From the NCBI RefSeq assembly GCF_900089955.1, contig NZ_FLQX01000135.1, forward strand, positions 1 through 64,000: a stretch of DNA of 64,000 bases, read 5' to 3'. Each line of letters begins with the position of its first letter. The stretch's first letter is position 1. The notes beneath the pieces are model-generated. The model made no database searches. It was not told the origin of the DNA and worked only from the letters and a program-made list of their open reading frames with translations. Shown here in pieces: positions 56,208 to 64,000 of the stretch. Made by a program: the position numbers and the translations under genes. This DNA comes from Candidatus Accumulibacter aalborgensis. Its GTDB lineage: Bacteria > Pseudomonadota > Gammaproteobacteria > Burkholderiales > Rhodocyclaceae.

Positions 56208-58249
56208 TGCGCCGCCTCGCAATCAGCGAGATCGACCAGTTGCGCACCATCTGCCACCTGTTCTCCGGCTGCGTAGCAGAAGGCTCTGACCCGCCCGTTC
56301 TTCGGCGCGGTAATCGTGTGCTCCATTTTCATGGCCTCGAGAATCAGCAGTGGAGTGCCCTTGTCGACGCGCTGGCCGACGGTAGCCAGCAAGGCGACCA
56401 CCTTGCCCGGCATCGGTGCGGTCAGACCACCGCCCTGCGTACCACCGGCTTCGACGAGATGCAGCGGATCGTCGCGCTGGAGGACGTAGTTCGTCCCGTT
56501 GAGAAAGACATGGCGTTTCTGCTCGTGCTTCTCGGTGACCGCGACGACGCTGGCCACCAGGCGTCGGTCGTCGAGCTCGACGGCCACCTGTCCCGCGAAC
56601 CGGCCGCTGTCGAGAATCCGGCCGCGTGCCAGCACCGACTCGCCGCCCAGCGTCAGGCGCCAGCCGTCGGTGTCATAGGCGACGACGACTTCATGCAGGG
56701 TATCACCGCTGCGATAGGTGATCGTGCGTCGCGGCTCGATGTTCAGACGCCAGCCGTCGTGCAGGCTCCAGGGCGACCAGGGGTCACCCGAATGGAGCGC
56801 GCGAGCGACGGCGGCGGCCTGCTCGCGCAGCAGACCGGCCACCGCGGCGACGAAGAAAACGCTGCTCGGAGGCTCGCTGTGGGCGGGGAACAGAAACTCG
56901 CGGCTACGCTCGATCAGCCCGGTGTCGAGGTCGGCGTTGGCGAAGGCCGGACAGGCCACCAGGCGCGACAGGAAGTCGATGTTGGTCGTCACGCCGACGA
57001 TGCGGTAGTCGGCCAGCGCCTGCTGCATGCGCGCCAGCGCCGCATGGCGGTCGACGTCCCAGACGATCAGCTTGGCGATCATCGGGTCGTAGTAAGGGGT
57101 GATCTCGTCGCCCTGTTCGATACCGGTATCGACACGGACATTGAGGCTCTCGGCCGGTCGCGCGAGATGTAGCAGGCGACCGGTCGCCGGCAGGAAATCG
57201 CGCTCGGGGTTCTCGGCATAGATGCGCGCCTCGAGCGCATGGCCGCGAATGTCCAACTGCTCCTGGCGCAGCGGCAGCGGCTCGCCGCTGGCCACGCGCA
57301 ACTGCCATTCGACCAGATCCTGGCCGGTAATCATCTCGGTCACCGGGTGCTCGACCTGCAGGCGGGTGTTCATTTCCATGAAGTAGAAACTGCCGTCCTG
57401 CGCGAAGCTGTCGCTGGCGATGAACTCGACCGTGCCGGCGCCGACGTAGCCGACCGCCCGCGCCGCATCGACCGCTGCCTTGCCCATCAGCGCCCGGCGC
57501 GCCGGCGTCATGCCGGGTGCTGGCGCCTCTTCGAGCACTTTCTGGTGCCGGCGCTGCACCGAGCAGTCACGCTCAAAGAGGTAGACGCAATGCCCCTGAG
57601 TGTCGGCGAAAACCTGGATCTCGATGTGCCGCGACCGGCTCAGATACTTCTCGATCAGCACCTTGTCGGAGGCAAAGGACGCTGCCGCTTCCCGCTTGCA
57701 CGAAGCGAGCGCGGCGGCAAAATCGTCGCTTTTTTCGACCACGCGCATTCCCTTGCCGCCGCCGCCGGCAGAAGCCTTGATCAGCACCGGATAAGAGATT
57801 GCATCGGCCTGCCGGTGGAGGAATTCTGGGTCCTGGTCGTCGCCGTGGTAACCCGGCGTCAAAGGAACGCCAGCGGCGGCCATCAAGGTCTTGGCTGCCG
57901 ATTTTGAACCCATGGCGCGGATCGCTGCCGCCGGCGGACCGATGAAAACCATCCCTGCGGCCGCGCAGGAGTCGGCGAACTGGTCATTTTCGGACAGAAA
58001 TCCGTAACCCGGATGGATGGCCTGCGCGCCGGTGCGCCGCGCCGCATCGAGAATCCGCTCACCGACCAGATACGACTCGCGCGCCGGCGCCGGCCCGATA
58101 CACACCGCCTCGTCGGCCAGGCGGACGTGGCGTGCGTTGTCGTCGGCCTCGGAATAGACAGCCACCGTGCGCACCCCCAGACGACGCGCCGTCCGGATCA
58201 CGCGACAAGCGATCTCGCCGCGATTGGCTATGAGAATTTTGCTGAACAT
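56204..58249 (-). CDS. liuD: 3-methylcrotonyl-CoA carboxylase biotin-containing subunit
   Basis: 681 aa. Biotin carboxylase domain (1-450: [52 protein letters not shown]) and a C-terminal biotinyl domain with EAMKMEH near residue 640. Start [11 protein letters not shown] (58249). Neighbouring HMG-CoA lyase, carboxyltransferase and hydratase genes favour methylcrotonyl-CoA over propionyl-CoA as substrate. Confidence 0.92.
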   Translation of the reverse strand: MFSKILIANRGEIACRVIRTARRLGVRTVAVYSEADDNARHVRLADEAVCIGPAPARESYLVGERILDAARRTGAQAIHPGYGFLSENDQFADSCAAAGMVFIGPPAAAIRAMGSKSAAKTLMAAAGVPLTPGYHGDDQDPEFLHRQADAISYPVLIKASAGGGGKGMRVVEKSDDFAAALASCKREAAASFASDKVLIEKYLSRSRHIEIQVFADTQGHCVYLFERDCSVQRRHQKVLEEAPAPGMTPARRALMGKAAVDAARAVGYVGAGTVEFIASDSFAQDGSFYFMEMNTRLQVEHPVTEMITGQDLVEWQLRVASGEPLPLRQEQLDIRGHALEARIYAENPERDFLPATGRLLHLARPAESLNVRVDTGIEQGDEITPYYDPMIAKLIVWDVDRHAALARMQQALADYRIVGVTTNIDFLSRLVACPAFANADLDTGLIERSREFLFPAHSEPPSSVFFVAAVAGLLREQAAAVARALHSGDPWSPWSLHDGWRLNIEPRRTITYRSGDTLHEVVVAYDTDGWRLTLGGESVLARGRILDSGRFAGQVAVELDDRRLVASVVAVTEKHEQKRHVFLNGTNYVLQRDDPLHLVEAGGTQGGGLTAPMPGKVVALLATVGQRVDKGTPLLILEAMKMEHTITAPKNGRVRAFCYAAGEQVADGAQLVDLADCEAAQ

Positions 58250-58284
58250 TTCGCCCCTTTCCCACATGTAGGCTGGGTTAATGT

Positions 58285-58400
58285 GAAAGTCGCGTCAGCG
58301 ACTCACGAACCTCCCCTCGCCCGCTCGCGGGAGAGGGGTCGGGGGTGAGGGGACGGTCATGGCTTTCATCATCTGGGGTGTCTGTAATTGCCATGACCGT
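58285..58400. repeat. Dispersed structured repeat, copy 2
   Basis: Parallel to 54661-54777 along its whole length. The distal stem (58353-58363 with 58390-58400) carries a compensated change against copy 1 (CATGGC/GCCATG for CATGAC/GTCATG). Sits between liuD and liuC, breaking the operon spacing. Confidence 0.8.
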
Positions 58401-58483
58401 TAGCCCGCAGGGCGCAAGCCAAAATCCGGCGCCGAAATCGTCGCGTTACGCTTCGCTAACCCGACCTGTGAAAGCCTTGCCTG

Positions 58484-59281
58484 TCAATCGGCCAGCCAGT
58501 TCGGCCGCCGCTTATCGAGAAAAGCGGCCAGGCCTTCGCGGCCCTCGGGGCTGGCGCGGACGCGCATGATGCGCTGAACGGTCTCTTCGATCGTCTGGTC
58601 GTCGATCGGCTGACCGGCGACCACACGAATCAGTGCCTTGCATTCGGCCTGCGCGTTCGGGCCGTTGGCAAGCAGGCTGTCGAGAATCTCGGCGATCGCG
58701 TCGTCGAGTTGCTCTTCGCCTGGAACGAGTTCGTGCAACAGGCCGATCCGGTAGGCCTCGGCGGCCGAGAAGCGCTCGGCAGTGAGCATGTAGCGGCGGC
58801 TGTAGCGCTCGCCAATGGCCGCCAGCACGTAGGGGCTGATCACCGCCGGAACGAGCCCGAGCTTCACTTCGCTGAGCGTAAATACCGCATCGTAGGTGGC
58901 AACCGCGATGTCACAGGCGGCGATCAGTCCGACCCCGCCGCCGTAAGCAGCACCCTGAACGCGGGCAATCGTCGGCTTCGCGAGTTCGTTCAGCGTCGAC
59001 ATCAGCTCGGCAAGGCGGTTGGCGTCGAGCAGGCTCTCCTCCGGCGTGTAGCCCGCGGCACGCCTCATCCAGTGGAGGTCCGCGCCGGCACAGAAACTCT
59101 TGCCGGTTGATGACACAACAACGGCGCGAACGCGTTCGTCGGCCTCAAGCTCACGCAAGCCGGCAGTCATCTCGGCGATCAGTTGTTCGTCAAAAGCGTT
59201 GTGGCGCTGCGCTTTGTTCAACGTCAGGATGCCGACGCCGCCATCGACTTCGGTCATGATTGATTGATATTCGCTCATCAA
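58484..59281 (-). CDS. liuC: Enoyl-CoA hydratase family (methylglutaconyl-CoA hydratase)
   Basis: 265-aa crotonase-fold enzyme. FCAGADLHWMRRAAGY forms the oxyanion hole, followed by GAAYGGGVGLIAACDIAVA and a catalytic-region SEVKLGLVPAVISPYV. In this operon it should hydrate 3-methylglutaconyl-CoA to HMG-CoA. Starts 6 bp after the carboxyltransferase stop. Confidence 0.9.
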   Translation of the reverse strand: MMSEYQSIMTEVDGGVGILTLNKAQRHNAFDEQLIAEMTAGLRELEADERVRAVVVSSTGKSFCAGADLHWMRRAAGYTPEESLLDANRLAELMSTLNELAKPTIARVQGAAYGGGVGLIAACDIAVATYDAVFTLSEVKLGLVPAVISPYVLAAIGERYSRRYMLTAERFSAAEAYRIGLLHELVPGEEQLDDAIAEILDSLLANGPNAQAECKALIRVVAGQPIDDQTIEETVQRIMRVRASPEGREGLAAFLDKRRPNWLAD

Positions 59282-59287
59282 TGCCCT

Positions 59288-60907
59288 TCACATTCGGAAA
59301 ATGCCGAACTTCGTCGCTTCGGCGTCGGCGTTCAACGCCGCCGACAAGCCAAGACCGACCACCCGGCGGGTGTCGGCGGGATCGATGACGCCGTCGTCCC
59401 AGAGGCGGGCACTGGCGTAGTAGGGGTGACCCTGCAGCTCGTACTGGTCGCGGATCGGCGCCTTGAATGCCTCCTCATCGTCGCTGCTCCAGGTCTTGCC
59501 GGCGGCTTCGAGTCCGTCGCGCCTGACGGTCGCCAGTACGTTCGCCGCTTGCTCGCCACCCATTACCGAGATGCGCGCGTTCGGCCACATCCACAGGAAA
59601 CGCGGTGAATAGGCGCGGCCGCACATGCCGTAGTTACCGGCGCCGAAAGATCCGCCGATGACCACCGTAAACTTCGGCACGCGCGCGCAGGCGACCGCAG
59701 TGACCATCTTGGCTCCGTCGCGGGCAATGCCGCCGTTTTCGTACTTGCGACCAACCATGAAGCCGGTGATGTTCTGCAGAAAGAGCAGCGGAATGCCTCG
59801 TTGCGCGCAGAGTTCGATGAAATGCGCAGCCTTCAGCGAGGACTCCGAGAAGAGGATGCCGTTGTTGGCGACGATCCCCAAGGGGTAGCCCCAAAGGCGC
59901 GCGAAGCCGCAGACGATGGTCGTTCCGTAACGTGCCTTGAACTCGTCGAAATCCGATCCGTCGACGATGCGGGCAATGATCTCGCGCACATCGAAGGGCT
60001 TCTTGCTGTCGGTCGGAATCACGCCATACAACTCATCGGCCGCGTAGAGCGGTGCGCGCGGCTCGCTGAGGCTCACCGGCGGGCTCTTGCGCCAGTTGAG
60101 GTTGGCGACGATGCGGCGCGCGATCGCCAGCGCGTGCGCGTCGTTTTCGGCGTAGTGATCGGCGACGCCGGAGACGCGCGTGTGGACGTCGGCGCCACCG
60201 AGATCCTCGGCGCTCACCACCTCTCCGGTCGCCGCCTTGACCAGCGGCGGTCCACCGAGAAAGATCGTTCCCTGGTCCTTGACGATGATCGACTCGTCGG
60301 ACATCGCCGGCACGTAGGCACCGCCGGCGGTGCACGAACCCATCACGGCGGCGATCTGCGGGACGCCGGCAGCCGACAGATTGGCCTGGTTGTAGAAGAT
60401 GCGGCCGAAGTGCTCCTTGTCCGGAAAGACTTCGTCCTGCATCGGCAGGAAGGCGCCACCCGAATCGACCAGATAGATGCACGGCAGTCGATTCTCGCCG
60501 GCAATCTCCTGCGCCCGCAGGTGCTTCTTGACGGTCAGCGGGTAATAGGTGCCGCCTTTGACCGTCGCATCGTTGGCAACGATCATGCACTCGACGGCGT
60601 TCACGCGACCGATGCCGGTGATCAGCGACGCTGCCGGCACCTCGAAAGGAGTGGCTTCGCCATACATGCCGTAGGCGGCGAGCTGCGACAGTTCGAGGAA
60701 CGACGAACCCGGATCGATCAGCGCACTGACCCGCTCACGCGGCAGCAATTTGCCGCGCGCCAGATGCTTCTGGCGCGCGGATTCAGGGCCGCCATGAGCG
60801 ATTCTGGCCACCGTCGCGCGGAGATCCGCGACGACCTCGTCCATTGCGGCCACATTGGCCCTGAAGTCGGCGCTGCGCGCGTTGAGCTGGGTTTGCAGAA
60901 TCGGCAT
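59288..60907 (-). CDS. liuB: 3-methylcrotonyl-CoA carboxylase carboxyltransferase subunit
   Basis: 539 aa. [20 protein letters not shown]-like region, [37 protein letters not shown] and [19 protein letters not shown] are typical of MCC-beta; [20 protein letters not shown] binds CoA. Start [12 protein letters not shown] (60907) overlaps the upstream isomerase stop. Confidence 0.95.
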   Translation of the reverse strand: MPILQTQLNARSADFRANVAAMDEVVADLRATVARIAHGGPESARQKHLARGKLLPRERVSALIDPGSSFLELSQLAAYGMYGEATPFEVPAASLITGIGRVNAVECMIVANDATVKGGTYYPLTVKKHLRAQEIAGENRLPCIYLVDSGGAFLPMQDEVFPDKEHFGRIFYNQANLSAAGVPQIAAVMGSCTAGGAYVPAMSDESIIVKDQGTIFLGGPPLVKAATGEVVSAEDLGGADVHTRVSGVADHYAENDAHALAIARRIVANLNWRKSPPVSLSEPRAPLYAADELYGVIPTDSKKPFDVREIIARIVDGSDFDEFKARYGTTIVCGFARLWGYPLGIVANNGILFSESSLKAAHFIELCAQRGIPLLFLQNITGFMVGRKYENGGIARDGAKMVTAVACARVPKFTVVIGGSFGAGNYGMCGRAYSPRFLWMWPNARISVMGGEQAANVLATVRRDGLEAAGKTWSSDDEEAFKAPIRDQYELQGHPYYASARLWDDGVIDPADTRRVVGLGLSAALNADAEATKFGIFRM

Positions 60908-61518
60908 CAAAAACCTCCGCTGGCCAGCCAGCGCTCGATCTGTGGCAGGCGGTCGGCACCAAAAAACGGTTCGCCGTCGACGATGATGTACGGCGAACCG
61001 AAGACGCCCTTGCCGAGCGCCGCATCGCATTCGGCTTTCAGCCGCTCCTTGAGTGCCTGGCTATTGAGCGCTGCCGAGAGTGTAGCGCGGTCGGCGCCCT
61101 GGCGGGCGGCGAGTTCGAGCACCACATCGGGCTGAGAAATGTCTCGTCCCTCGGCGAAGCAGGCGCGATAGACGGAGTGGGCGAAGGCCCGTGCCCTTGC
61201 GCAATCCTGCTCGTGCAGCCAGTAGTAGGCGCGCGCGGCGTGCATCGTGTTGAGCGGAAAGGTCTCCGGGTGCTTATAGGGCACGTCGAGGAAGCGCGCC
61301 GAACGCGAGAAATCGTGCAGCGAGTACTCGCCCTTGAGCGGAACGAGAGTCAGCGGTGCGGCGCCGGTCTGCTTGAAGACGACGCCGAGCAGGATCGGCC
61401 GCCACTTGACCTTGCGACCGAAGCGGGCGGCGAGATCGTCGATCTTCTCGGAGGCCAGGTAGCCATAGGGAGATGAGAAGTCGAAGTAGAACTCTATGCA
61501 TTCGACGGGCGGCGTCAT
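60907..61518 (-). CDS. DsbA-family 2-hydroxychromene-2-carboxylate isomerase-like protein
   Basis: 203 aa. [17 protein letters not shown] with a catalytic Ser in place of the DsbA Cys, and [23 protein letters not shown] near the end, as in the HCCA isomerase/GST-kappa group. Role in leucine degradation is not established, though it is the first gene here of the liu operon. Start [10 protein letters not shown] (61518). Confidence 0.88.
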   Translation of the reverse strand: MTPPVECIEFYFDFSSPYGYLASEKIDDLAARFGRKVKWRPILLGVVFKQTGAAPLTLVPLKGEYSLHDFSRSARFLDVPYKHPETFPLNTMHAARAYYWLHEQDCARARAFAHSVYRACFAEGRDISQPDVVLELAARQGADRATLSAALNSQALKERLKAECDAALGKGVFGSPYIIVDGEPFFGADRLPQIERWLASGGF

Positions 61519-61645
61519 GGGGGTATTCTCCTTGGGCTTGAGTGAAAGGCACAAGTAGCGCATATTGCACCTCGACGCGGCCACATGCCAATTGTTGCGT
61601 CTGATTCCGGGTTCTTGAACGCTCCCTCACCTCCAGGAGAAGACA

Positions 61646-62374
61646 ATGCTATCCACTTCAATTCAGCGGGTCCCGACTGTCCTTGCCGCCTGTGTCGCGC
61701 TGCTTGGCGGCGCTTCCACCGTCAGCGCTTCGGTCATCTCTCCTACCCCGACGCTGCCGGTCCTTGGCGTGCCCTATGCCTCGGCCACCGGCGTCGGCTG
61801 CTTTCCGGCCGCTGGCGTCTGCGTCGTCCCCGGGACGCTCACGATGACCTCGCTCATCTCGTCGATTTTCGACTCGACCGGGCAGGATATCAAGACAACC
61901 GCGTCGTACGCGAGCACGCTCACGACACTGGGAGGCGTGCCGCTCGGACCGGTCAACCTGTTGGGCACGCTCGAGGAAGAAATTCTTGGCCGCACGTCGT
62001 CAACCCAACTCGGCATCTGGGGGACCGAACTTCTGGCGCTTTGGCTGAGCGGCCCCGTGCTTGGCCACACGCTCACGCTGACGCTGGACCCGGCGCATGC
62101 ATCCACCGGCCAATCCTCGATCGAGGCCCTGGGTGCCGGCGTCGGCGGCAACGACGGTTTCCGCATCGACAGCTTCTTCGACGTGTTCGTCGAGCTGACG
62201 CTTGACACAACGCCTCAACTGATGACCACGCGTGGCCCGCTGCAGTTGTCCGTTATCCCGGAACCGTCGACGTGGCTCCTGCTGCTGACCGGTTTCGTTG
62301 GCCTTGGCTTCGGGTGGCAGCAGCGACAACAGGCGGCCTGGCAAATCAAAAGGAGCCAGGACCGAATGCTCTAG
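61646..62374 (+). CDS. PEP-CTERM sorting-domain protein
   Basis: 242 aa. Signal peptide (VLAACVALLGGASTVSASV), a Thr/Ser-rich exported body, then VIPEPSTWLLLLTGFVGLGFG and a basic tail: the PEP motif, helix and Arg/Lys stop that an exosortase recognises. Likely exported and linked to exopolysaccharide or floc matrix. GGAGAAG precedes ATG 61646. Exosortase not in the window. Confidence 0.92.
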   Translation: MLSTSIQRVPTVLAACVALLGGASTVSASVISPTPTLPVLGVPYASATGVGCFPAAGVCVVPGTLTMTSLISSIFDSTGQDIKTTASYASTLTTLGGVPLGPVNLLGTLEEEILGRTSSTQLGIWGTELLALWLSGPVLGHTLTLTLDPAHASTGQSSIEALGAGVGGNDGFRIDSFFDVFVELTLDTTPQLMTTRGPLQLSVIPEPSTWLLLLTGFVGLGFGWQQRQQAAWQIKRSQDRML

Positions 62375-62394
62375 CTAACGGTCCACCTTCGAGA

Positions 62395-62961
62395 TCAGTC
62401 AGCGGCATGCTCTCGCAGCCAGAGAAGAACCTCTTCAGCATTTTGATCCGGCGGAAAGACCGGATAGAACACTTTCCTGATTCGACCATTTTCGGCGATC
62501 AGAGTGAGTCGTTTGAAGAGACGCATTGCGGCTACGGTGAAGGTAGGCAGTCCAAGCACACTCTCCAGGCGCAACGCGGTGTCACTGAGCAGTTCAAAGG
62601 GCAGGTGAAGCCGGTTTCGCGCTTCGAGTTGATATTCGGTGGTTTGTGAACTCAGCCCGAAGACGCCAGCACCGAGCACCCCGAGTTCGGAAAAATGGTC
62701 GCGGAAGCTGCACGATTGCGGCGTGCAGCCACGCGCGCCTGGAATACCGTCCCACCCGTCCGGCAAGTGAATACCGGGACGCCCAGTCATGGGATAGACG
62801 TAGATCACCCAAAGTCCGCTCAAGCGCCCCAGGTTGATGGCCGAACCATCGGTGCTTGAGAGTACGAGATCCGGCAGAGCAGCGTCGGTCAGGTGCGTTG
62901 CTGCGCCATCGTCGATTGGCACCGGCAGGTCTGCTGGCAGCGGAAAGTAGTTTTCACTCAT
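62395..62961 (-). CDS. Peroxiredoxin (AhpC/TSA-Redoxin fold)
   Basis: 188 aa from MSENYFPLPAD. YVYPMTGRPG, then GARGCTPQSCSFRDHF: Cys pair five apart, the first in the peroxidatic position, as in BCP/PrxQ. Reduces peroxides via thioredoxin. Preceded by a chimeric ORF derived from phn-locus DNA, so its promoter region has been rearranged. Confidence 0.85.
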   Translation of the reverse strand: MSENYFPLPADLPVPIDDGAATHLTDAALPDLVLSSTDGSAINLGRLSGLWVIYVYPMTGRPGIHLPDGWDGIPGARGCTPQSCSFRDHFSELGVLGAGVFGLSSQTTEYQLEARNRLHLPFELLSDTALRLESVLGLPTFTVAAMRLFKRLTLIAENGRIRKVFYPVFPPDQNAEEVLLWLREHAAD

Positions 62962-62972
62962 GCGGGTCTCCG

Positions 62973-63071
62973 TTACTGTTGCTGCGACGGCAGATGGGCC
63001 AGATGATCCGGATCGTTCGAACGCAGGTGTTCGGCAGATGATCCTTTGCTTCGATCGCCACGATTGCTCAT
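62973..63071 (-). other. 32-residue chimeric ORF after phnC
   Basis: Begins at the ATG overlapping the phnC stop: MSNRGDRSKGS then SAEHLRSNDPDHLAHLPSQQQ. The first part equals the 15-residue ORF at 8586-8633; the second equals the C-terminal segment of the 193-aa protein at 7889-8470. About 590 bp lying between these parts at the left locus is absent here, marking a deletion junction near 63038. Confidence 0.7.
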
Positions 63072-63895
63072 GGAAACGCCTCCAGTCCAGCCTCCGACCG
63101 CTGGGCGGCGGATGCTTGGCAAAGCGTTCGATTGCGATCCGCATCCGGCCGATAAAGATCGACGAGTTTCTGGTCGTCGACGCTGGCCAGCGGCAAGTCG
63201 AAGGCGATCCGCCCCAGTTTGAGTCCGATCACCCGGTCAGCCAGCAACGGTAGCAGCGACGGGGTATGAACGACGGTGATCAGGGCGGCCTCGGCGGCAG
63301 CCTTGACCAGCAGATGACAGACCTCAGCCGCCGCAGACGGATCAAGGGCCGCCGTCGGCTCGTCGGCGAGTATCAGCCGCGGACGCTGCATCAGCAGCCG
63401 GGCGACGGCCACCTTCTGCCGCTCGCCGCCGGACAGGCGATCGGCGCGCGTATCGGCGCGCGCCAGGAGGCCGACGGCGCGCAGCGCAGCCTCGGCCCTG
63501 GCCATTTCATGGAGCGGAAAGCAGCGCGTCCAGCTACGCCAACCGGTGATGCGTCCGAGGCTGCCGACGAGCACGTTTTCGCGTGCGGACAAGCGGCTGA
63601 CAAGATGCAGGCCCTGCATGACCTGGCCGACTTCGACGCGCAGCGCACGCAGTTCTCGGGCTGGCAAGGGCCGGTCGAGGGTCCGCCCGAGCACTTCCAC
63701 TTGGCCACTCACCGGTGGCAGGAAGCCGCTCACGAGGCGCAGCAAAGTGGATTTTCCAGCGCCATTGTGGCCGACGATAGCCACCCGTTCGCCATGGGCA
63801 ACGGTCAGACGGTCGATCGCCAACAGCGTGCGGCCCTGCGCCGCGCAGAACACCGATTCGAGAGTCAGGCAGCCCGTCGCGATCGTCGTGCTCAT
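63068..63895 (-). CDS. phnC: Phosphonate-type ABC transporter ATP-binding protein
   Basis: 275 aa from ATG 63895, which overlaps the permease stop (ATGA). Walker A GHNGAGKST, signature LSGGERQKVAVAR, Walker B LILADEPTAALDPS and switch His in VVHTP are intact. The C-terminal 40 residues (ASVDDQKLVDLYRPDADRN...) recur in the fusion remnant at 8630-8872. Powers the PhnE-type permease; ligand unknown. Confidence 0.88.
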   Translation of the reverse strand: MSTTIATGCLTLESVFCAAQGRTLLAIDRLTVAHGERVAIVGHNGAGKSTLLRLVSGFLPPVSGQVEVLGRTLDRPLPARELRALRVEVGQVMQGLHLVSRLSARENVLVGSLGRITGWRSWTRCFPLHEMARAEAALRAVGLLARADTRADRLSGGERQKVAVARLLMQRPRLILADEPTAALDPSAAAEVCHLLVKAAAEAALITVVHTPSLLPLLADRVIGLKLGRIAFDLPLASVDDQKLVDLYRPDADRNRTLCQASAAQRSEAGLEAFP

Positions 63896-64000
63896 AGCAG
63901 CGCCTTGCGGATTCGCCGGCTGAAGGCGTCGAATCCGGCGACCAGGAAGATGATCACCAGCAGCACGGTCGACAACCGGCCCCACTGGAACAGTGAAGTC
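63892..64000 (-). CDS. phnE: Phosphonate-type ABC transporter permease, C-terminal part
   Basis: Partial at the window edge: last 35 residues (TSLFQWGRLSTVLLVIIFLVA, then DAFSRRIRKALL), one membrane helix and a basic cytoplasmic end typical of PhnE. The rest lies beyond 64000. Confidence 0.8.
   Translation of the reverse strand, partial: TSLFQWGRLSTVLLVIIFLVAGFDAFSRRIRKALL

Overview
The window is a 64 kb piece of a GC-rich betaproteobacterial chromosome. The gene set points to the Rhodocyclales and is compatible with a polyphosphate-accumulating, Accumulibacter-like organism. That assignment is an inference from a complete pst operon plus a second PstS, PsiF, phosphonate-type uptake genes, a PEP-CTERM protein, DUF3567 and DUF2242 proteins, and the hpf-ptsN-hprK cluster. 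No rRNA was seen, and there is one tRNA (Met, CAT).

Region 1 (1-5.5 kb) is an accessory island. It has a VapBC-type pair, a HigBA-type pair, a decayed second copy of the HigB-like 5' end, a palindromic MITE-like element, an AT-richer restriction-modification-like operon (beta-class methyltransferase, an unrecognised 385-aa partner, a zinc-binding microprotein) and a ParDE/RelE-type pair. Region 2 (5.5-10 kb) holds kefF-kefC, an orphan hypothetical gene, and phnD followed by a fused phnE/phnC remnant. The same phnC tail recurs at 63 kb beside an intact phnC, so the phosphonate-type transporter has been rearranged. Region 3 (10-24 kb) contains clpB with a sigma-32-like promoter, tRNA-Met, a three-gene ADP-ribosylglycohydrolase/NUDIX cassette with a frame-switching heptanucleotide repeat, an AmiD-like amidase, alanine dehydrogenase, an ECF sigma/zinc anti-sigma pair, an OST-HTH protein and a zinc/manganese-type ABC exchanger.

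Region 4 (23.7-30 kb) is phosphate uptake: a PstS-like protein convergent to pstSCAB (candidate PHO box), followed by an ecotin/trypsin-like protease pair. Region 5 (30-40 kb) has polA, a LamB-type porin, fruK with a fruA gutted by an internal deletion, dsbC and a UbiH-type hydroxylase. Region 6 (40-52 kb) is core genome on the minus strand: psiF, hprK, ptsN, hpf, rpoN, lptB, recX, recA (LexA box), a FimV-like protein, pncC, thiL, nusB, ribH and ribBX.

Region 7 (52-64 kb) has a membrane-anchored receiver protein with thirteen-residue coiled-coil repeats plus a thioredoxin-like partner, an MBL hydrolase, two tandem DUF1289 proteins and a leucine-degradation (liu) operon interrupted by a dispersed structured repeat. 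It ends with a PEP-CTERM protein, a peroxiredoxin, phnC and the end of phnE at the window edge.
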